In this document: in pieces, positions 7,720 through 17,440 of the stretch
Position numbering within the stretch: position 1 is the stretch's first letter
Layout of the letters: every line of letters starts with the position of its first letter
Source of the DNA: Herbaspirillum chlorophenolicum
GTDB taxonomy: Bacteria > Pseudomonadota > Gammaproteobacteria > Burkholderiales > Burkholderiaceae_D
Length of the DNA: 47,533 nucleotides
Direction of reading: 5' to 3'
NCBI RefSeq assembly: GCF_001189955.1
Contig: NZ_LFLT01000033.1
Location: 1-47,533, forward strand
Program-made: the position numbers and the translations under genes
The notes under the pieces: generated by a model
Databases searched by the model: none
What the model was told of the DNA's origin: nothing
The model's input: the letters and a program-made list of their open reading frames with translations, nothing else

Positions 7720-9369
7720 ATGACAAACACAGCAAATTCCGGGCAGCAATCTCCTTCCAACCCGACCCCGCCGCAAGGCAGCCGGCCACCAACCCGAGGC
7801 AGCATCCTGCGGCGCTGGTGGTTCTGGATCATCGTGTTGGCGATCGTCGCCGGCGGAGGCTACAAGTACTGGGTCAAGAAGAAGGCCGATGCGGCGCAAA
7901 TGGCTGCCATGGGGATGAGCCCCAGCGCACGTCCGGGGCCGGGCGGGCCGCGTAATGGCGGCGGCGTTGGCGCCAACCAGACCATGCCGGTGGGCGTGGC
8001 CAAGGCGAAGGTGCAGAACGTCGATATCTATCTCAATGGCCTGGGTTCGGTGACGCCGACCGCCACGGCAACCGTGCGCGCCCGCGTGGATGGCCAACTG
8101 CTCAAGCTGCATTACAAGGAAGGGCAACTGGTCAAGGCCGGCGACATGCTGGCCGACATCGACCCGCGTACTTTCCAGGTGGCGGTGACCCAGGCCGAAG
8201 GCCAGCTTGCGCGCGACCGCGCCTTGCTCAATTCCGCCCGGCTGGATTTGAAGCGCTACCAGACCCTGCTGGCGCAGGACTCCATCGCCAGCCAGCAGGT
8301 CGACACGCAAGCCTCGCTGGTCAAGCAATATGAAGGCACGGTCAAGACCGACGAAGGTGCGCTGGCCAGCGCCAAGCTGCAATTGTCGTTCACACGCGTG
8401 ACGGCGCCTATCAGCGGCCGCCTCGGCTTGAAGCAGGCCGACATCGGCAATAACATCACCACTAGCGATACCAACGGCCTGGTGATCATCACCCAGCTGC
8501 AGCCGATTACCGCCATCTTCAGCATTCCGGAAGACAATATCCCCAGCGTGCTGCGCCAATTGCAAAGCGGCCGCAAGCTGCCCACCGAAGCCTGGGACCG
8601 TGAGCAGAAGAAAAAGCTCGCCGACGGCGTGCTGTTGACCATCGATAACCTGGTCGACGCCACCACCGGTACGGTCAAGCTGAAGGCGCAGTTCCCCAAT
8701 ACCGACTACGCGCTGTTCCCCAGCCAGTTCGTCAATATCCGGTTGCTGCTCAGCACGGAAGACGGCGCCACCGTGATCCCCAGCGCGGCGATCCAGCGCG
8801 GCTCCAAGGGCATGTTCGTCTACGTGGTCAAGGACGACAACACCGTCACCGTGCGCCAGATCAAGACCGGTGCGGTACAGGGCGACGTGACGGCGATCAC
8901 CGATGGCGTGGTGGCCGGCGAGACCGTGGTGATCGACGGCATCGACCGCCTGCGCGAAGGCGCCAAGGTGGAAGCCGTGATGCGCGGCAGCGCGGACGAC
9001 CCGACCAACAAGCTGACTACCGAAAACCCGAACGCGCGCCGCCATGGCAAGCGTAACCAGGGCCAGAACGCCCAGCCGGGGCAAGCTGCGCCGGCAGGCC
9101 AGCCGAATGCCCAGCCATCCGGCAACGCGGCTGCCGGCCAGCAGGGCGGGCAAGGCGAGATGTCGGCAGAAGAGCGCCAGAAACGCTGGGCCGAGATCAA
9201 CAAGCGCATCGACGCCGGTGAGTTCGGCGAAGAGATCAAGAAACTGCCCGAAGACCAGCGTCGCCAGAAAATGATGGAGTTGCGCCGCCAGCGCGAAGCC
9301 GCCGGCGGTAATGGCAGCAATGGCAGCAGCGGCAGCAATGCAGGCAATGGCAATAACGGCAGCAAATAA
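7720..9369 (+). CDS. mdtA: RND efflux periplasmic adaptor (MdtA-like)
   Basis: Membrane fusion protein that links the inner membrane RND pump to the outer membrane channel. The 549-residue product has a cytoplasmic Pro/Ser-rich start, one membrane anchor at about 29-47 and no lipobox. The HlyD-type core follows: lipoyl halves around YLNGLGSVTPTATATVRARV and VTAPISGRLGLKQADIGN, a hairpin between them (about 150-215), and a beta-barrel ending near residue 425. E. coli MdtA has about 415 residues; here some 125 extra residues follow: a Gln/Ala/Pro-rich linker, a charged helix at about 480-530 and a Gly/Asn/Ser tail. No Shine-Dalgarno is obvious at the ATG. The gene leads an mdtABC-channel operon, with mdtB nine bases downstream. 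Confidence 0.93.
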   Translation: MTNTANSGQQSPSNPTPPQGSRPPTRGSILRRWWFWIIVLAIVAGGGYKYWVKKKADAAQMAAMGMSPSARPGPGGPRNGGGVGANQTMPVGVAKAKVQNVDIYLNGLGSVTPTATATVRARVDGQLLKLHYKEGQLVKAGDMLADIDPRTFQVAVTQAEGQLARDRALLNSARLDLKRYQTLLAQDSIASQQVDTQASLVKQYEGTVKTDEGALASAKLQLSFTRVTAPISGRLGLKQADIGNNITTSDTNGLVIITQLQPITAIFSIPEDNIPSVLRQLQSGRKLPTEAWDREQKKKLADGVLLTIDNLVDATTGTVKLKAQFPNTDYALFPSQFVNIRLLLSTEDGATVIPSAAIQRGSKGMFVYVVKDDNTVTVRQIKTGAVQGDVTAITDGVVAGETVVIDGIDRLREGAKVEAVMRGSADDPTNKLTTENPNARRHGKRNQGQNAQPGQAAPAGQPNAQPSGNAAAGQQGGQGEMSAEERQKRWAEINKRIDAGEFGEEIKKLPEDQRRQKMMELRRQREAAGGNGSNGSSGSNAGNGNNGSK

Positions 9370-9378
9370 GGCGTTCGC

Positions 9379-12300
9379 ATGAATCCATCCCGCCAGTTCA
9401 TCCTGCGGCCGGTCGCCACATCCTTGTTGATGCTGGCGATCCTGCTGGTGGGCATCGTCGCCTACCGGCAATTGCCGCTGTCGGCCTTGCCTGAAGTCGA
9501 TTACCCGACCATCCAGGTCACCACGCTCTATCCCGGCGCCAGCCCGGACGTGATGACGTCATCGGTCACCGCGCCGCTGGAGCGCCAGTTCGGCCAGATG
9601 CCCGGCTTGAAGCAGATGTCGTCCACCAGTTCGGGCGGCGCTTCGGTCATCACGCTGCAGTTCAACCTCGACCTCAACCTCGACATCGCCGAGCAGGAAG
9701 TGCAGGCGGCGATCAATGCCGGCAGCAACCTGTTGCCGTCCGACCTGCCGATGCCGCCGGTCTACAGCAAGGTCAATCCGGCCGACACGCCGATCCTGAC
9801 ATTGGCGGTCACCTCCAAGACCATGCCGTTGCCCAAGGTGCAGGACCTGATCGACACCCGCCTGGCGCAAAAGATTTCGCAGCTCTCCGGGGTCGGCCTG
9901 GTTACCCTCTCGGGCGGCCAGCGCCCGGCGGTGCGCATGCAGTTGAACCCGCGCGCTGTTGCCGCACTGGGACTGAACCTGGATGACATCCGCACCGCCA
10001 TCGGCAATGCCAACGTCAACCAGGCCAAGGGCAGCTTCGACGGTCCCACGCGCGCTTCCACCATCGACGCCAACGACCAGCTGCGTTCGGCCGACGAGTA
10101 TCGCAACCTGATCATCGCCTACAAGAACGGTGCGCCGATCCGTGTTTCGGACATCGCCGACGTGATCGATGGCGCCGAGAACGTGCGCCTGGGCGCCTGG
10201 GCCAACGCACAGCCGGCGGTGATCGTCAACATCCAGCGCCAGCCCGGCGCCAACGTGATCGCGGTGGTCGACAGCATCAAGAATATCCTGCCGCAGCTCG
10301 AAGCCAACCTGCCCGGTTCGATCGACGTGCAGATCCTGACCGACCGCACCACCACCATCCGCGCTTCGGTGTCGGACGTGAAGTTCGAGCTGCTGCTGTC
10401 GGTCATGCTGGTGGTGATGGTGATTTTCGTCTTCCTGCGCAATGTGCCGGCCACCATCATCCCCAGCGTGGCGGTGCCGCTGTCGCTGGTGGGCACCTTT
10501 GCGGTGATGTACATCGTCGGCTTCTCGATCAACAACCTGACGCTGATGGCGCTCACGATTGCCACCGGCTTCGTGGTCGATGACGCCATCGTGATGATCG
10601 AGAACATCTCGCGCTACATCGAAGAGGGCATGAAGCCCATGCAGGCGGCCCTGAAGGGCGCCGAGCAGATCGGCTTCACCATCATCTCCCTGACCTTCTC
10701 GCTGATCGCGGTGCTGATCCCGCTGCTGTTCATGGGCGACGTGGTGGGGCGGCTGTTCCACGAATTCGCCGTTACGCTGGCGGTGTCGATCCTGATCTCG
10801 GCGGTGGTCTCGCTCACGCTCACGCCCATGATGTGCGCGCGCCTGTTGCGCCACGTGCCGGAACAGGAGCAGGGCTGGTTCTACCACAAGAGCCAGCTGT
10901 TCTTCGACCGCGTGATCGCGCGCTACGGCGTGATGCTGGAATGGGTGCTGAACCGCCAGCGCCTGACGCTGCTGGTCGCCGTCGGCACGCTGGCGCTGAC
11001 GGTCCTGCTGTATGTGTTCATCCCCAAGGGCTTTTTCCCGCTGCAGGATACCGGGGTGATCCAGGGCATTTCCGAAGCCTCGCAATCGGTGTCTTTCGGT
11101 GCCATGGGCGAGAAGCAGCAAGCCCTGGCCAAGGTCGTGCTGGAAGACCCGGCGGTGGATAGCCTGTCGTCCTTCATCGGCGTGGATGGCACCAATGCCA
11201 CCTTGAACAGCGGCCGCATGCTGATCAACCTGAAGCCGCACGAGGAGCGCGACGTTTCCGCCGCCGATGTGATCCGCCGCCTGCAGCCCACGCTGGCCAA
11301 GCAGGTGCCGGGAGTGACGCTCTACATGCAGCCGGTGCAGGACCTGACCATTGAAGACAGCGTATCGCGCACGCAATACCAGTTCACGCTGGAAGACGCC
11401 GATCCCGATGAACTCAGCACCTGGGTACCCAAACTGATCGAGCGGCTGCAAAAGGTGCCCGAACTGGCCGATGTCGCCACCAACCTGCAGGACAAGGGCT
11501 TGCAAGCCTACGTCGAGATCGACCGCGATGCGGCGTCGCGCCTGGGCATCACTACCGCCGCCATCGACAACGCCCTGTACAACGCTTTCGGCCAGCGCCT
11601 CATTTCCACGATCTACACGCAATCGAACCAGTATCGCGTGGTGATGGAGGTCAAGCCTGAATTCCAGCTCGGCCCGTCGGCGCTGGACAGCATTTATCTC
11701 GTGACGTCGGCCGGTAACCAGGTGCCGCTGTCCTCGATCGCCACCGTCACCGAGCAAACCGCGCCGCTGGTGGTCAACCATATCGGCCAGTTCCCGGCCG
11801 CGACCATCTCGTTCAACCTGGCGCAGGGCGCCGCGCTGGGCGATGCAGTCAAGGCGATCAAGGCGGCCGAGGCTGAAATCGGCATGCCGAGCTCTACCGT
11901 GACCAATTTCCAGGGCGCGGCACTGGCTTTCCAGGCTTCGCTGTCCAATACGCTGTGGCTGATCCTGGCGGCGGTGGTGACCATGTATATCGTGCTGGGC
12001 GTGCTGTATGAAAGCTACATCCACCCGATCACCATTCTCTCGACGCTGCCGTCGGCCGGTGTGGGCGCGCTGCTGTCGCTGATGATTTCGCGTACCGACC
12101 TGGGCATCATCGGCATCATCGGCATCATCCTGCTGATCGGTATCGTCAAGAAGAACGCCATCATGATGATCGACTTCGCGCTGGAAGCCGAGCGGCACGA
12201 GGGCAAGAGCCCGCGCGAGGCGATCTACCAGGCTTGCCTGCTGCGTTTCCGCCCGATCCTGATGACTACCATGGCTGCCTTGCTGGGCGCGCTGCCGCTG

Positions 12301-12522
12301 ATGCTGGGCACCGGCGTCGGCTCCGAGCTGCGCCAACCGCTGGGTATCACCATGGTGGGCGGTTTGCTGGTGTCGCAGGTGCTGACCCTGTTCACCACGC
12401 CGGTGATCTACCTCGGTTTCGACAGCCTGGCGCGCCGCATGCGCAAGCGTTTCGGCCAGAAGGAGCCCGGCCATGACGACGACCACGACGGCAAGGCGCC
12501 ATCGCTGCCGCCGGCAGTGTAA
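9379..12522 (+). CDS. mdtB: RND multidrug transporter subunit (MdtB)
   Basis: Inner membrane proton-driven efflux pump of the HAE1/AcrB class, 1047 residues, twelve membrane segments expected. It reads closely like E. coli MdtB throughout: [17 protein letters not shown] at the start, the [12 protein letters not shown] porter segment, [19 protein letters not shown] with the paired Asp of the proton relay in segment 4, [13 protein letters not shown] after segment 7, and [18 protein letters not shown] with the relay Lys in segment 10. In E. coli, MdtB and MdtC form a mixed trimer in which MdtB may mainly carry protons. Spacing of 9 bases from mdtA and 12 bases to mdtC shows one operon. The acidic C-terminus (GHDDDHDGK) is unremarkable. 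Confidence 0.95.
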   Translation: MNPSRQFILRPVATSLLMLAILLVGIVAYRQLPLSALPEVDYPTIQVTTLYPGASPDVMTSSVTAPLERQFGQMPGLKQMSSTSSGGASVITLQFNLDLNLDIAEQEVQAAINAGSNLLPSDLPMPPVYSKVNPADTPILTLAVTSKTMPLPKVQDLIDTRLAQKISQLSGVGLVTLSGGQRPAVRMQLNPRAVAALGLNLDDIRTAIGNANVNQAKGSFDGPTRASTIDANDQLRSADEYRNLIIAYKNGAPIRVSDIADVIDGAENVRLGAWANAQPAVIVNIQRQPGANVIAVVDSIKNILPQLEANLPGSIDVQILTDRTTTIRASVSDVKFELLLSVMLVVMVIFVFLRNVPATIIPSVAVPLSLVGTFAVMYIVGFSINNLTLMALTIATGFVVDDAIVMIENISRYIEEGMKPMQAALKGAEQIGFTIISLTFSLIAVLIPLLFMGDVVGRLFHEFAVTLAVSILISAVVSLTLTPMMCARLLRHVPEQEQGWFYHKSQLFFDRVIARYGVMLEWVLNRQRLTLLVAVGTLALTVLLYVFIPKGFFPLQDTGVIQGISEASQSVSFGAMGEKQQALAKVVLEDPAVDSLSSFIGVDGTNATLNSGRMLINLKPHEERDVSAADVIRRLQPTLAKQVPGVTLYMQPVQDLTIEDSVSRTQYQFTLEDADPDELSTWVPKLIERLQKVPELADVATNLQDKGLQAYVEIDRDAASRLGITTAAIDNALYNAFGQRLISTIYTQSNQYRVVMEVKPEFQLGPSALDSIYLVTSAGNQVPLSSIATVTEQTAPLVVNHIGQFPAATISFNLAQGAALGDAVKAIKAAEAEIGMPSSTVTNFQGAALAFQASLSNTLWLILAAVVTMYIVLGVLYESYIHPITILSTLPSAGVGALLSLMISRTDLGIIGIIGIILLIGIVKKNAIMMIDFALEAERHEGKSPREAIYQACLLRFRPILMTTMAALLGALPLMLGTGVGSELRQPLGITMVGGLLVSQVLTLFTTPVIYLGFDSLARRMRKRFGQKEPGHDDDHDGKAPSLPPAV

Positions 12523-12534
12523 ATCCGGGACGCC

Positions 12535-15500
12535 ATGAACATCTCGCTTCCTTTCATCCAGCGGCCCATCGCCACGACCTTGCTGACGATAGGCATCGCG
12601 CTATCGGGCATGGTGGCGTTCCGCCTGCTGCCGGTGTCGCCGTTGCCGCAGGTGGATTACCCGACCATCTCGATCTCGGCCTCGATGCCCGGCGCCAGCC
12701 CGGAAACCATGGCCGCCACCGTGGCCACGCCGCTGGAGCGGGCCATGGGCTCGATCGCGGGCGTGACCGAGATGACCTCCAGCAGCTCGCAGAACTCGAC
12801 CCGCATCACGCTGCAGTTCGACCTCAACCGCGACATTGACGGCGCCGCGCGCGACGTGCAGGCGGCGCTCAACGCGGCGCGCAACCTGCTGCCTACCGGC
12901 ATGCCGAGCAATCCGACCTACCGCAAGGTGAACCCGGCCGACGCCCCGATCATGATCCTGGCGATGACCTCGGACACCATGACCCAGGGCCAGATGTACG
13001 ACGCCGCCGACAGTATCGTGGCGCAGAAGCTGTCGCAGGTACGCGGGGTGGGGCAGGTCAGCGTGGGCGGCAGTTCGCAGCCGGCGGTGCGCATCGAGCT
13101 GAACCCGACGGCGCTCAACAAGTACGGCATCGGCAGCGCCGACGTGCGCACGGCGGTGGCCGCCACCAACGCCAATCGGCCCAAGGGCATCCTGGAAGAT
13201 GGTGAGCGCAACTGGCAGATCTACGCCAACGACCAGGCCAAGACCGCCGCCGAATATGCGCCGCTGATCGTGTCCTACCGCAACGGCACGCCGGTGCGCG
13301 TGCGCGATGTGGCCGAGGTGCGCGACTCGGTGGCCGATGTGCGCAACGCCGGCTCTTCCAACGGCAAGCCGTCGGTGCTGGTGATCGTCAACCGCCAGCC
13401 CGGCGCCAACATCATCGACACCGTCGACACCGTCAAGGAATTGCTGCCGCAGTTGCAGGCGTCGATCCCCGCCGCCATCGACATGAAGGTGGTGATGGAC
13501 CGCACGCCGACCATCCGCGCTTCGCTCAAGGAGACCGAATTCACCCTGATCCTGTCGGTAGCGCTGGTGATCATGGTGGTATTCCTGTTCCTGCGCAATG
13601 TACGCGCCACGCTGATCCCGGCGGTGGCGGTGCCGGTGTCGCTGATCGGCACCTTCGGCATCATGTACCTGGCCGGTTTCAGCCTGGACAACCTGTCGCT
13701 GATGGCGCTGACGATTGCCACCGGTTTCGTGGTGGATGACGCCATTGTGGTGCTGGAAAACATTTCGCGCCATATCGAAGCCGGCATGAAGCCGGTCAAG
13801 GCCGCCATGCTGGGGGCGAGGGAAGTCGGTTTCACGGTGCTGTCGATGAGCCTCTCGCTGATCGCCGTGTTCATTCCCATCCTGCTGATGGAAGGCATCG
13901 TCGGCCGCCTGTTCCGCGAGTTCGCGATCACGCTGTCGGTCGCCATCCTGGTGTCGCTGGTGGTGTCGCTGACCACCACGCCGATGATGTGCGCGGCGCT
14001 GTTGCGCCACGATCCGCGTCTGGACGAAGAAAGGCGCCAGCGCCGCCATCCGCTGCTGCAGAAGATCGTGAGCCAGACCGAGCACATCTTCAACGACATG
14101 CTGCTGGGCTATGAGCGTTCCCTGGCCTGGGCCTTGCGCGCGGCGCCCCTGATGATGCTGATTTTGTTGGCGACCGTCGCTCTGAACGTCTATCTCTACA
14201 AGGCCATTCCCAAGGGCTTCTTCCCGCAGCAGGACACCGGCCGCCTGGTGGGCGGCATTCGCGGCGACCAGGCGATTTCCTTCCAGGCGATGAAGGTCAA
14301 GTTGAACGAGTTCATCGAGATCGTCAAGGCAGACCCGGCCGTGGCCGACGTGGTGGCCTTCACCGGCGGCCAGCGGCGTAACGGCGGCAGCATGTTCGTG
14401 ACCTTGAAGCCGCTGTCCGAGCGCAAGATATCGGCCGACCGCGTGATCGGGCGGCTGCGCATGAAGCTGGCCCACGTGGCCGGCGCCAGCCTGTTCCTGG
14501 TGCCGGTGCAGGATATCCGCGTCGGGGCGCGCCAGAGCGATTCGCAGTACGAATACACCCTGAAGTCCGACGACCTCAACCTGCTGCGCGTCTGGGAGCC
14601 CAAGATCCGCCTGGCCTTTTCCAACCTGAAGGAGCTGGAGGACGTCAGCACCGACCAGCAGGACAAGGGGCTGCAGACCTCGCTGACCATCGACCGCGAG
14701 ACGGCCATGCGCGCCGGCGTGACGCCGCAGCTGATCGACTCGACGCTGTCGGACCTGTTCGGTCAGCGCCAGATCTCGACCATCTACAGCGGCATGAACC
14801 AATACCATGTGGTGATGGAGGCGGCGCCGCAATACTGGCAAAGCCCGGAGATCCTGCGCGATACCTATGTCAGCCTGGCCGGTTCAAGCAACCTGTCGCC
14901 GACCACTTCGACGCTGTCGACGCCGCCGGCGCTGTCGGCCGCGGGCAAACTCAACGCCAACACCGGCCTGGCGCAGACTATCTCGACTGCGGCGTCCACC
15001 CAGATCCCGCTGGCGGCTTTCGCCAGCTTCGCGCCGACCAACACGGCGCTGGCGGTGAACCACGAGGGGCAGTTCGTCGCCTCCACGCTGTCGTTCAACC
15101 TGGCCGAGGGCGTTTCGCTGTCGCAGGCCACCGAAGCCATCGAGCGCGCAATGGCTACGCTGGGGGTGCCGACCGATGTGCATGGTTCCTTCTCCGGCAC
15201 CGCCAATGCCTTCCAGTCCTCGATGTCGAGCCAGCCTTTCCTGATCCTGACGGCATTGCTGGCGGTGTACATCGTGCTGGGCATCCTGTATGAAAGCCTG
15301 ATCCACCCGATCACCATCCTCTCCACCTTGCCGTCGGCCGGCGTGGGCGCCTTGCTGGCGCTGATGTTGACGGGCACCGATTTCAGCCTGATCGCGCTGA
15401 TCGGCGTGATCCTGCTGATCGGTATCGTCAAGAAGAACGCGATCATGATGATCGACTTCGCGCTGGATGCCGAACGCAACCGCGGCATGTCCGCGCGCGA

Positions 15501-15774
15501 CGCCATCTTCGAGGCCTGCAAGCTGCGTTTCCGCCCGATCATGATGACCACCATGGCCGCGCTCCTGGGGGCGATCCCGCTGGCGATCGGCCATGGCGAC
15601 GGCGCCGAGCTGCGCCAGCCGCTGGGCATTTCGATTGTCGGCGGCCTGGTGGTGAGCCAGTTGCTCACGCTCTACACCACGCCGGTGGTCTACCTGTACA
15701 TGGAACGCCTGCGCGCCTGGGGTGAGCGCCGCTTCGGCCGCAATAAAAAACAGACCGAAACCTCGGCGGCATGA
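12535..15774 (+). CDS. mdtC: RND multidrug transporter subunit (MdtC)
   Basis: Second RND pump subunit, 1079 residues, expected to form a heterotrimer with MdtB and to bind substrate. Family motifs are the N-terminal [55 protein letters not shown] (proton-relay Asp pair), [13 protein letters not shown] and [18 protein letters not shown] (relay Lys). It is about 50 residues longer than E. coli MdtC. Much of the excess is a low-complexity Ser/Thr/Ala insert of about 40 residues near residue 783-823 (nucleotides about 14880-15005), in the second periplasmic porter/docking region just before the [10 protein letters not shown] strand. Its stop codon overlaps the first possible start of the channel gene (ATGA). 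Confidence 0.95.
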   Translation: MNISLPFIQRPIATTLLTIGIALSGMVAFRLLPVSPLPQVDYPTISISASMPGASPETMAATVATPLERAMGSIAGVTEMTSSSSQNSTRITLQFDLNRDIDGAARDVQAALNAARNLLPTGMPSNPTYRKVNPADAPIMILAMTSDTMTQGQMYDAADSIVAQKLSQVRGVGQVSVGGSSQPAVRIELNPTALNKYGIGSADVRTAVAATNANRPKGILEDGERNWQIYANDQAKTAAEYAPLIVSYRNGTPVRVRDVAEVRDSVADVRNAGSSNGKPSVLVIVNRQPGANIIDTVDTVKELLPQLQASIPAAIDMKVVMDRTPTIRASLKETEFTLILSVALVIMVVFLFLRNVRATLIPAVAVPVSLIGTFGIMYLAGFSLDNLSLMALTIATGFVVDDAIVVLENISRHIEAGMKPVKAAMLGAREVGFTVLSMSLSLIAVFIPILLMEGIVGRLFREFAITLSVAILVSLVVSLTTTPMMCAALLRHDPRLDEERRQRRHPLLQKIVSQTEHIFNDMLLGYERSLAWALRAAPLMMLILLATVALNVYLYKAIPKGFFPQQDTGRLVGGIRGDQAISFQAMKVKLNEFIEIVKADPAVADVVAFTGGQRRNGGSMFVTLKPLSERKISADRVIGRLRMKLAHVAGASLFLVPVQDIRVGARQSDSQYEYTLKSDDLNLLRVWEPKIRLAFSNLKELEDVSTDQQDKGLQTSLTIDRETAMRAGVTPQLIDSTLSDLFGQRQISTIYSGMNQYHVVMEAAPQYWQSPEILRDTYVSLAGSSNLSPTTSTLSTPPALSAAGKLNANTGLAQTISTAASTQIPLAAFASFAPTNTALAVNHEGQFVASTLSFNLAEGVSLSQATEAIERAMATLGVPTDVHGSFSGTANAFQSSMSSQPFLILTALLAVYIVLGILYESLIHPITILSTLPSAGVGALLALMLTGTDFSLIALIGVILLIGIVKKNAIMMIDFALDAERNRGMSARDAIFEACKLRFRPIMMTTMAALLGAIPLAIGHGDGAELRQPLGISIVGGLVVSQLLTLYTTPVVYLYMERLRAWGERRFGRNKKQTETSAA

Positions 15775-15797
15775 ACGCTGCCGCCATGGAGAAAAGC

Positions 15798-17330
15798 ATG
15801 AAACCGCAACAACGCAACGCCGCCCGTCAACTGCCTCCGGCTGTCAAGCCGCTGCTGCTGGCGCTGGTCGCTACCTTCGCACTGGCAGCCTGCTCGGTCG
15901 GGCCCGACTATGTGCGTCCGCAAATGGATGAGGCGCCGGCCGTCTTCAAGGAAGGCCAGAACTGGAAGCCGGCCCAGCCGCGCGAGCTGACGGCCGACGG
16001 CAAGTGGTGGGAAATGTTCGGCGATACGCAACTCAATGCGCTGGTGGCGCAGGTTGATATTTCCAACCAGAACCTGGCGCTGGCCGAGGCCAATTTCCGC
16101 AGTGCCCTGGCATTGGTGCAGAGTTCGCGTGCCGCTTACTCGCCGACGCTGGATGCTTCCGCATCGGCCACGCGTTCGCGTTCCGGCAGTTCCTCCACGT
16201 CCTCCTCTTCGTCCGGCAGCGCCGGTGTGCGTAATTCGTATGCCTTCGCGCTCAACGCTTCATGGGAAGCCGATATCTGGGGCAAGGTGCGGCGCAGCGT
16301 CGAGGCCAGCGAGGCCAGCGCCCAGGCCAGCGCGGCCGATCTTGCCGCAGCGCGCCTGTCGGCCCAGGCCGCATTGGCACAGAATTACCTGCAACTGCGC
16401 GTGCTGGATGCCGAGCAAAAGCTGTTCGACGATACCGTCGACGCTTACCAGCGTTCCTACCAGCTCACGCTCAACCAGTATGCCGCCGGCGTGGCCGCCA
16501 AGTCGGACGTGATCCAGGCCCAGACCCAGTTGAAGTCGGCCCAGGCGCAGGCCCTGGATAACGGCGTGTCGCGCGCGCAGCTTGAGCACGCCATCGCGCT
16601 GCTGGTCGGCAAGACGCCGTCCACTTTCTCGTTGCCCAAGGCGCCGCTGACAGCGGCGCCGCCGCCTATCCCGCAGGGCGTGCCGTCGATGCTGCTGGAG
16701 CGCCGGCCCGACGTGGCGGCCGCCGAGCGGCGTGTGGCGGCAGCCAATGCCAATATCGGCGTGGCCAAGGCGGCGTATTTCCCCAGCCTGACACTGTCGG
16801 CTTCCGGCGGTTACCAAAACTCGAGCTTCGCCGACTGGTTCTCGCTGCCGGGACGCGTATGGTCGCTCGGCCCGCAACTGGCGCAGAACATCTTCGACGG
16901 CGGTGCGCGCCGCGCCGCCACCGCCCAGGCCATCGCTTCATATGACGGCACGGTGGCCCAATACAAGCAGACTGTGCTGACCGCCTTCCAGAGCGTCGAA
17001 GACAACTTGGCGGCGCTGCGGATTCTGGAGCAGGAGGCGGTGGTGCAGGACGAAGCCGTGCAATCGGCCCGTCAGGCAGTGACGCTGGTCCTCAACCAGT
17101 ACAGGGCCGGTACCGTCAGCTATGTGAACGTGGTCACCGCGCAGGCCACGGCACTGTCTGCCGAGCGTTCCGCGCTGGATATCCTGAACCGTCGCATGGC
17201 AGCCAGCGTATTGCTGGCTACCGCCCTGGGCGGAGGCTGGGATGAGAACAGCCTGGCGGATCTGGCGCCGCTGGCGGAGCAGAGCGAGGCCAAGGCGAAG
17301 GGGTTGAAGGACAACGCGGCGTTGCGTTGA
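15798..17330 (+). CDS. Outer membrane efflux lipoprotein (OprM/NodT type)
   Basis: Outer membrane channel of the MdtABC pump (TolC superfamily). From the ATG at 15798 the product has 510 residues, a signal peptide and the lipobox LAAC with Cys32, followed by the family start SVGPDYVRP. Two outer-membrane-efflux repeats follow (about 70-270 and 290-490), with the typical LLERRPDVAAAERRVAAANA and WSLGPQLAQNIFDGG blocks. A Ser-rich stretch at about 123-135 (SGSSSTSSSSSG) lies in a surface loop. An earlier in-frame ATG at 15771 overlaps the mdtC stop, but GGAG at 15788-15791 points to 15798, which also gives a normal signal peptide length. Last gene of the operon. Confidence 0.93.
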   Translation: MKPQQRNAARQLPPAVKPLLLALVATFALAACSVGPDYVRPQMDEAPAVFKEGQNWKPAQPRELTADGKWWEMFGDTQLNALVAQVDISNQNLALAEANFRSALALVQSSRAAYSPTLDASASATRSRSGSSSTSSSSSGSAGVRNSYAFALNASWEADIWGKVRRSVEASEASAQASAADLAAARLSAQAALAQNYLQLRVLDAEQKLFDDTVDAYQRSYQLTLNQYAAGVAAKSDVIQAQTQLKSAQAQALDNGVSRAQLEHAIALLVGKTPSTFSLPKAPLTAAPPPIPQGVPSMLLERRPDVAAAERRVAAANANIGVAKAAYFPSLTLSASGGYQNSSFADWFSLPGRVWSLGPQLAQNIFDGGARRAATAQAIASYDGTVAQYKQTVLTAFQSVEDNLAALRILEQEAVVQDEAVQSARQAVTLVLNQYRAGTVSYVNVVTAQATALSAERSALDILNRRMAASVLLATALGGGWDENSLADLAPLAEQSEAKAKGLKDNAALR

Positions 17331-17347
17331 GTTCGGCGGGAAATATC

Positions 17348-17440
17348 CGTCGTCCAAGCGAATGCCGGGGCCCGGTGTCGTTTAGTGGTTTGAGGTGCGC
17401 GCTGAACGCCGCTGGGTCCTGATTTTCGTCAGGTCGACGA
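17348..17440. repeat. Dispersed 93-bp intergenic repeat, copy 1
   Basis: This copy aligns end to end without gaps to 22858-22950; blocks such as CTGGGTCCTGA, GTCGTT and the terminal CGTCG/CGACGA are shared. The two ends are roughly inverted (CGTCG...CGACGA), so the element can fold on itself. Its right end overlaps the pabB-pabC gene and supplies that gene's stop codon (17429-17431) and last codons. Confidence 0.7.

Noticed and set aside
9559..12486. A 975-codon open frame on the minus strand opposite mdtB
   Set aside because: It is exactly antisense to a well-matched RND gene, is rich in His, Arg, Gln and Asp as expected for reverse-strand GC-rich frames, and has no domain; the same holds for 12601-14841 opposite mdtC.
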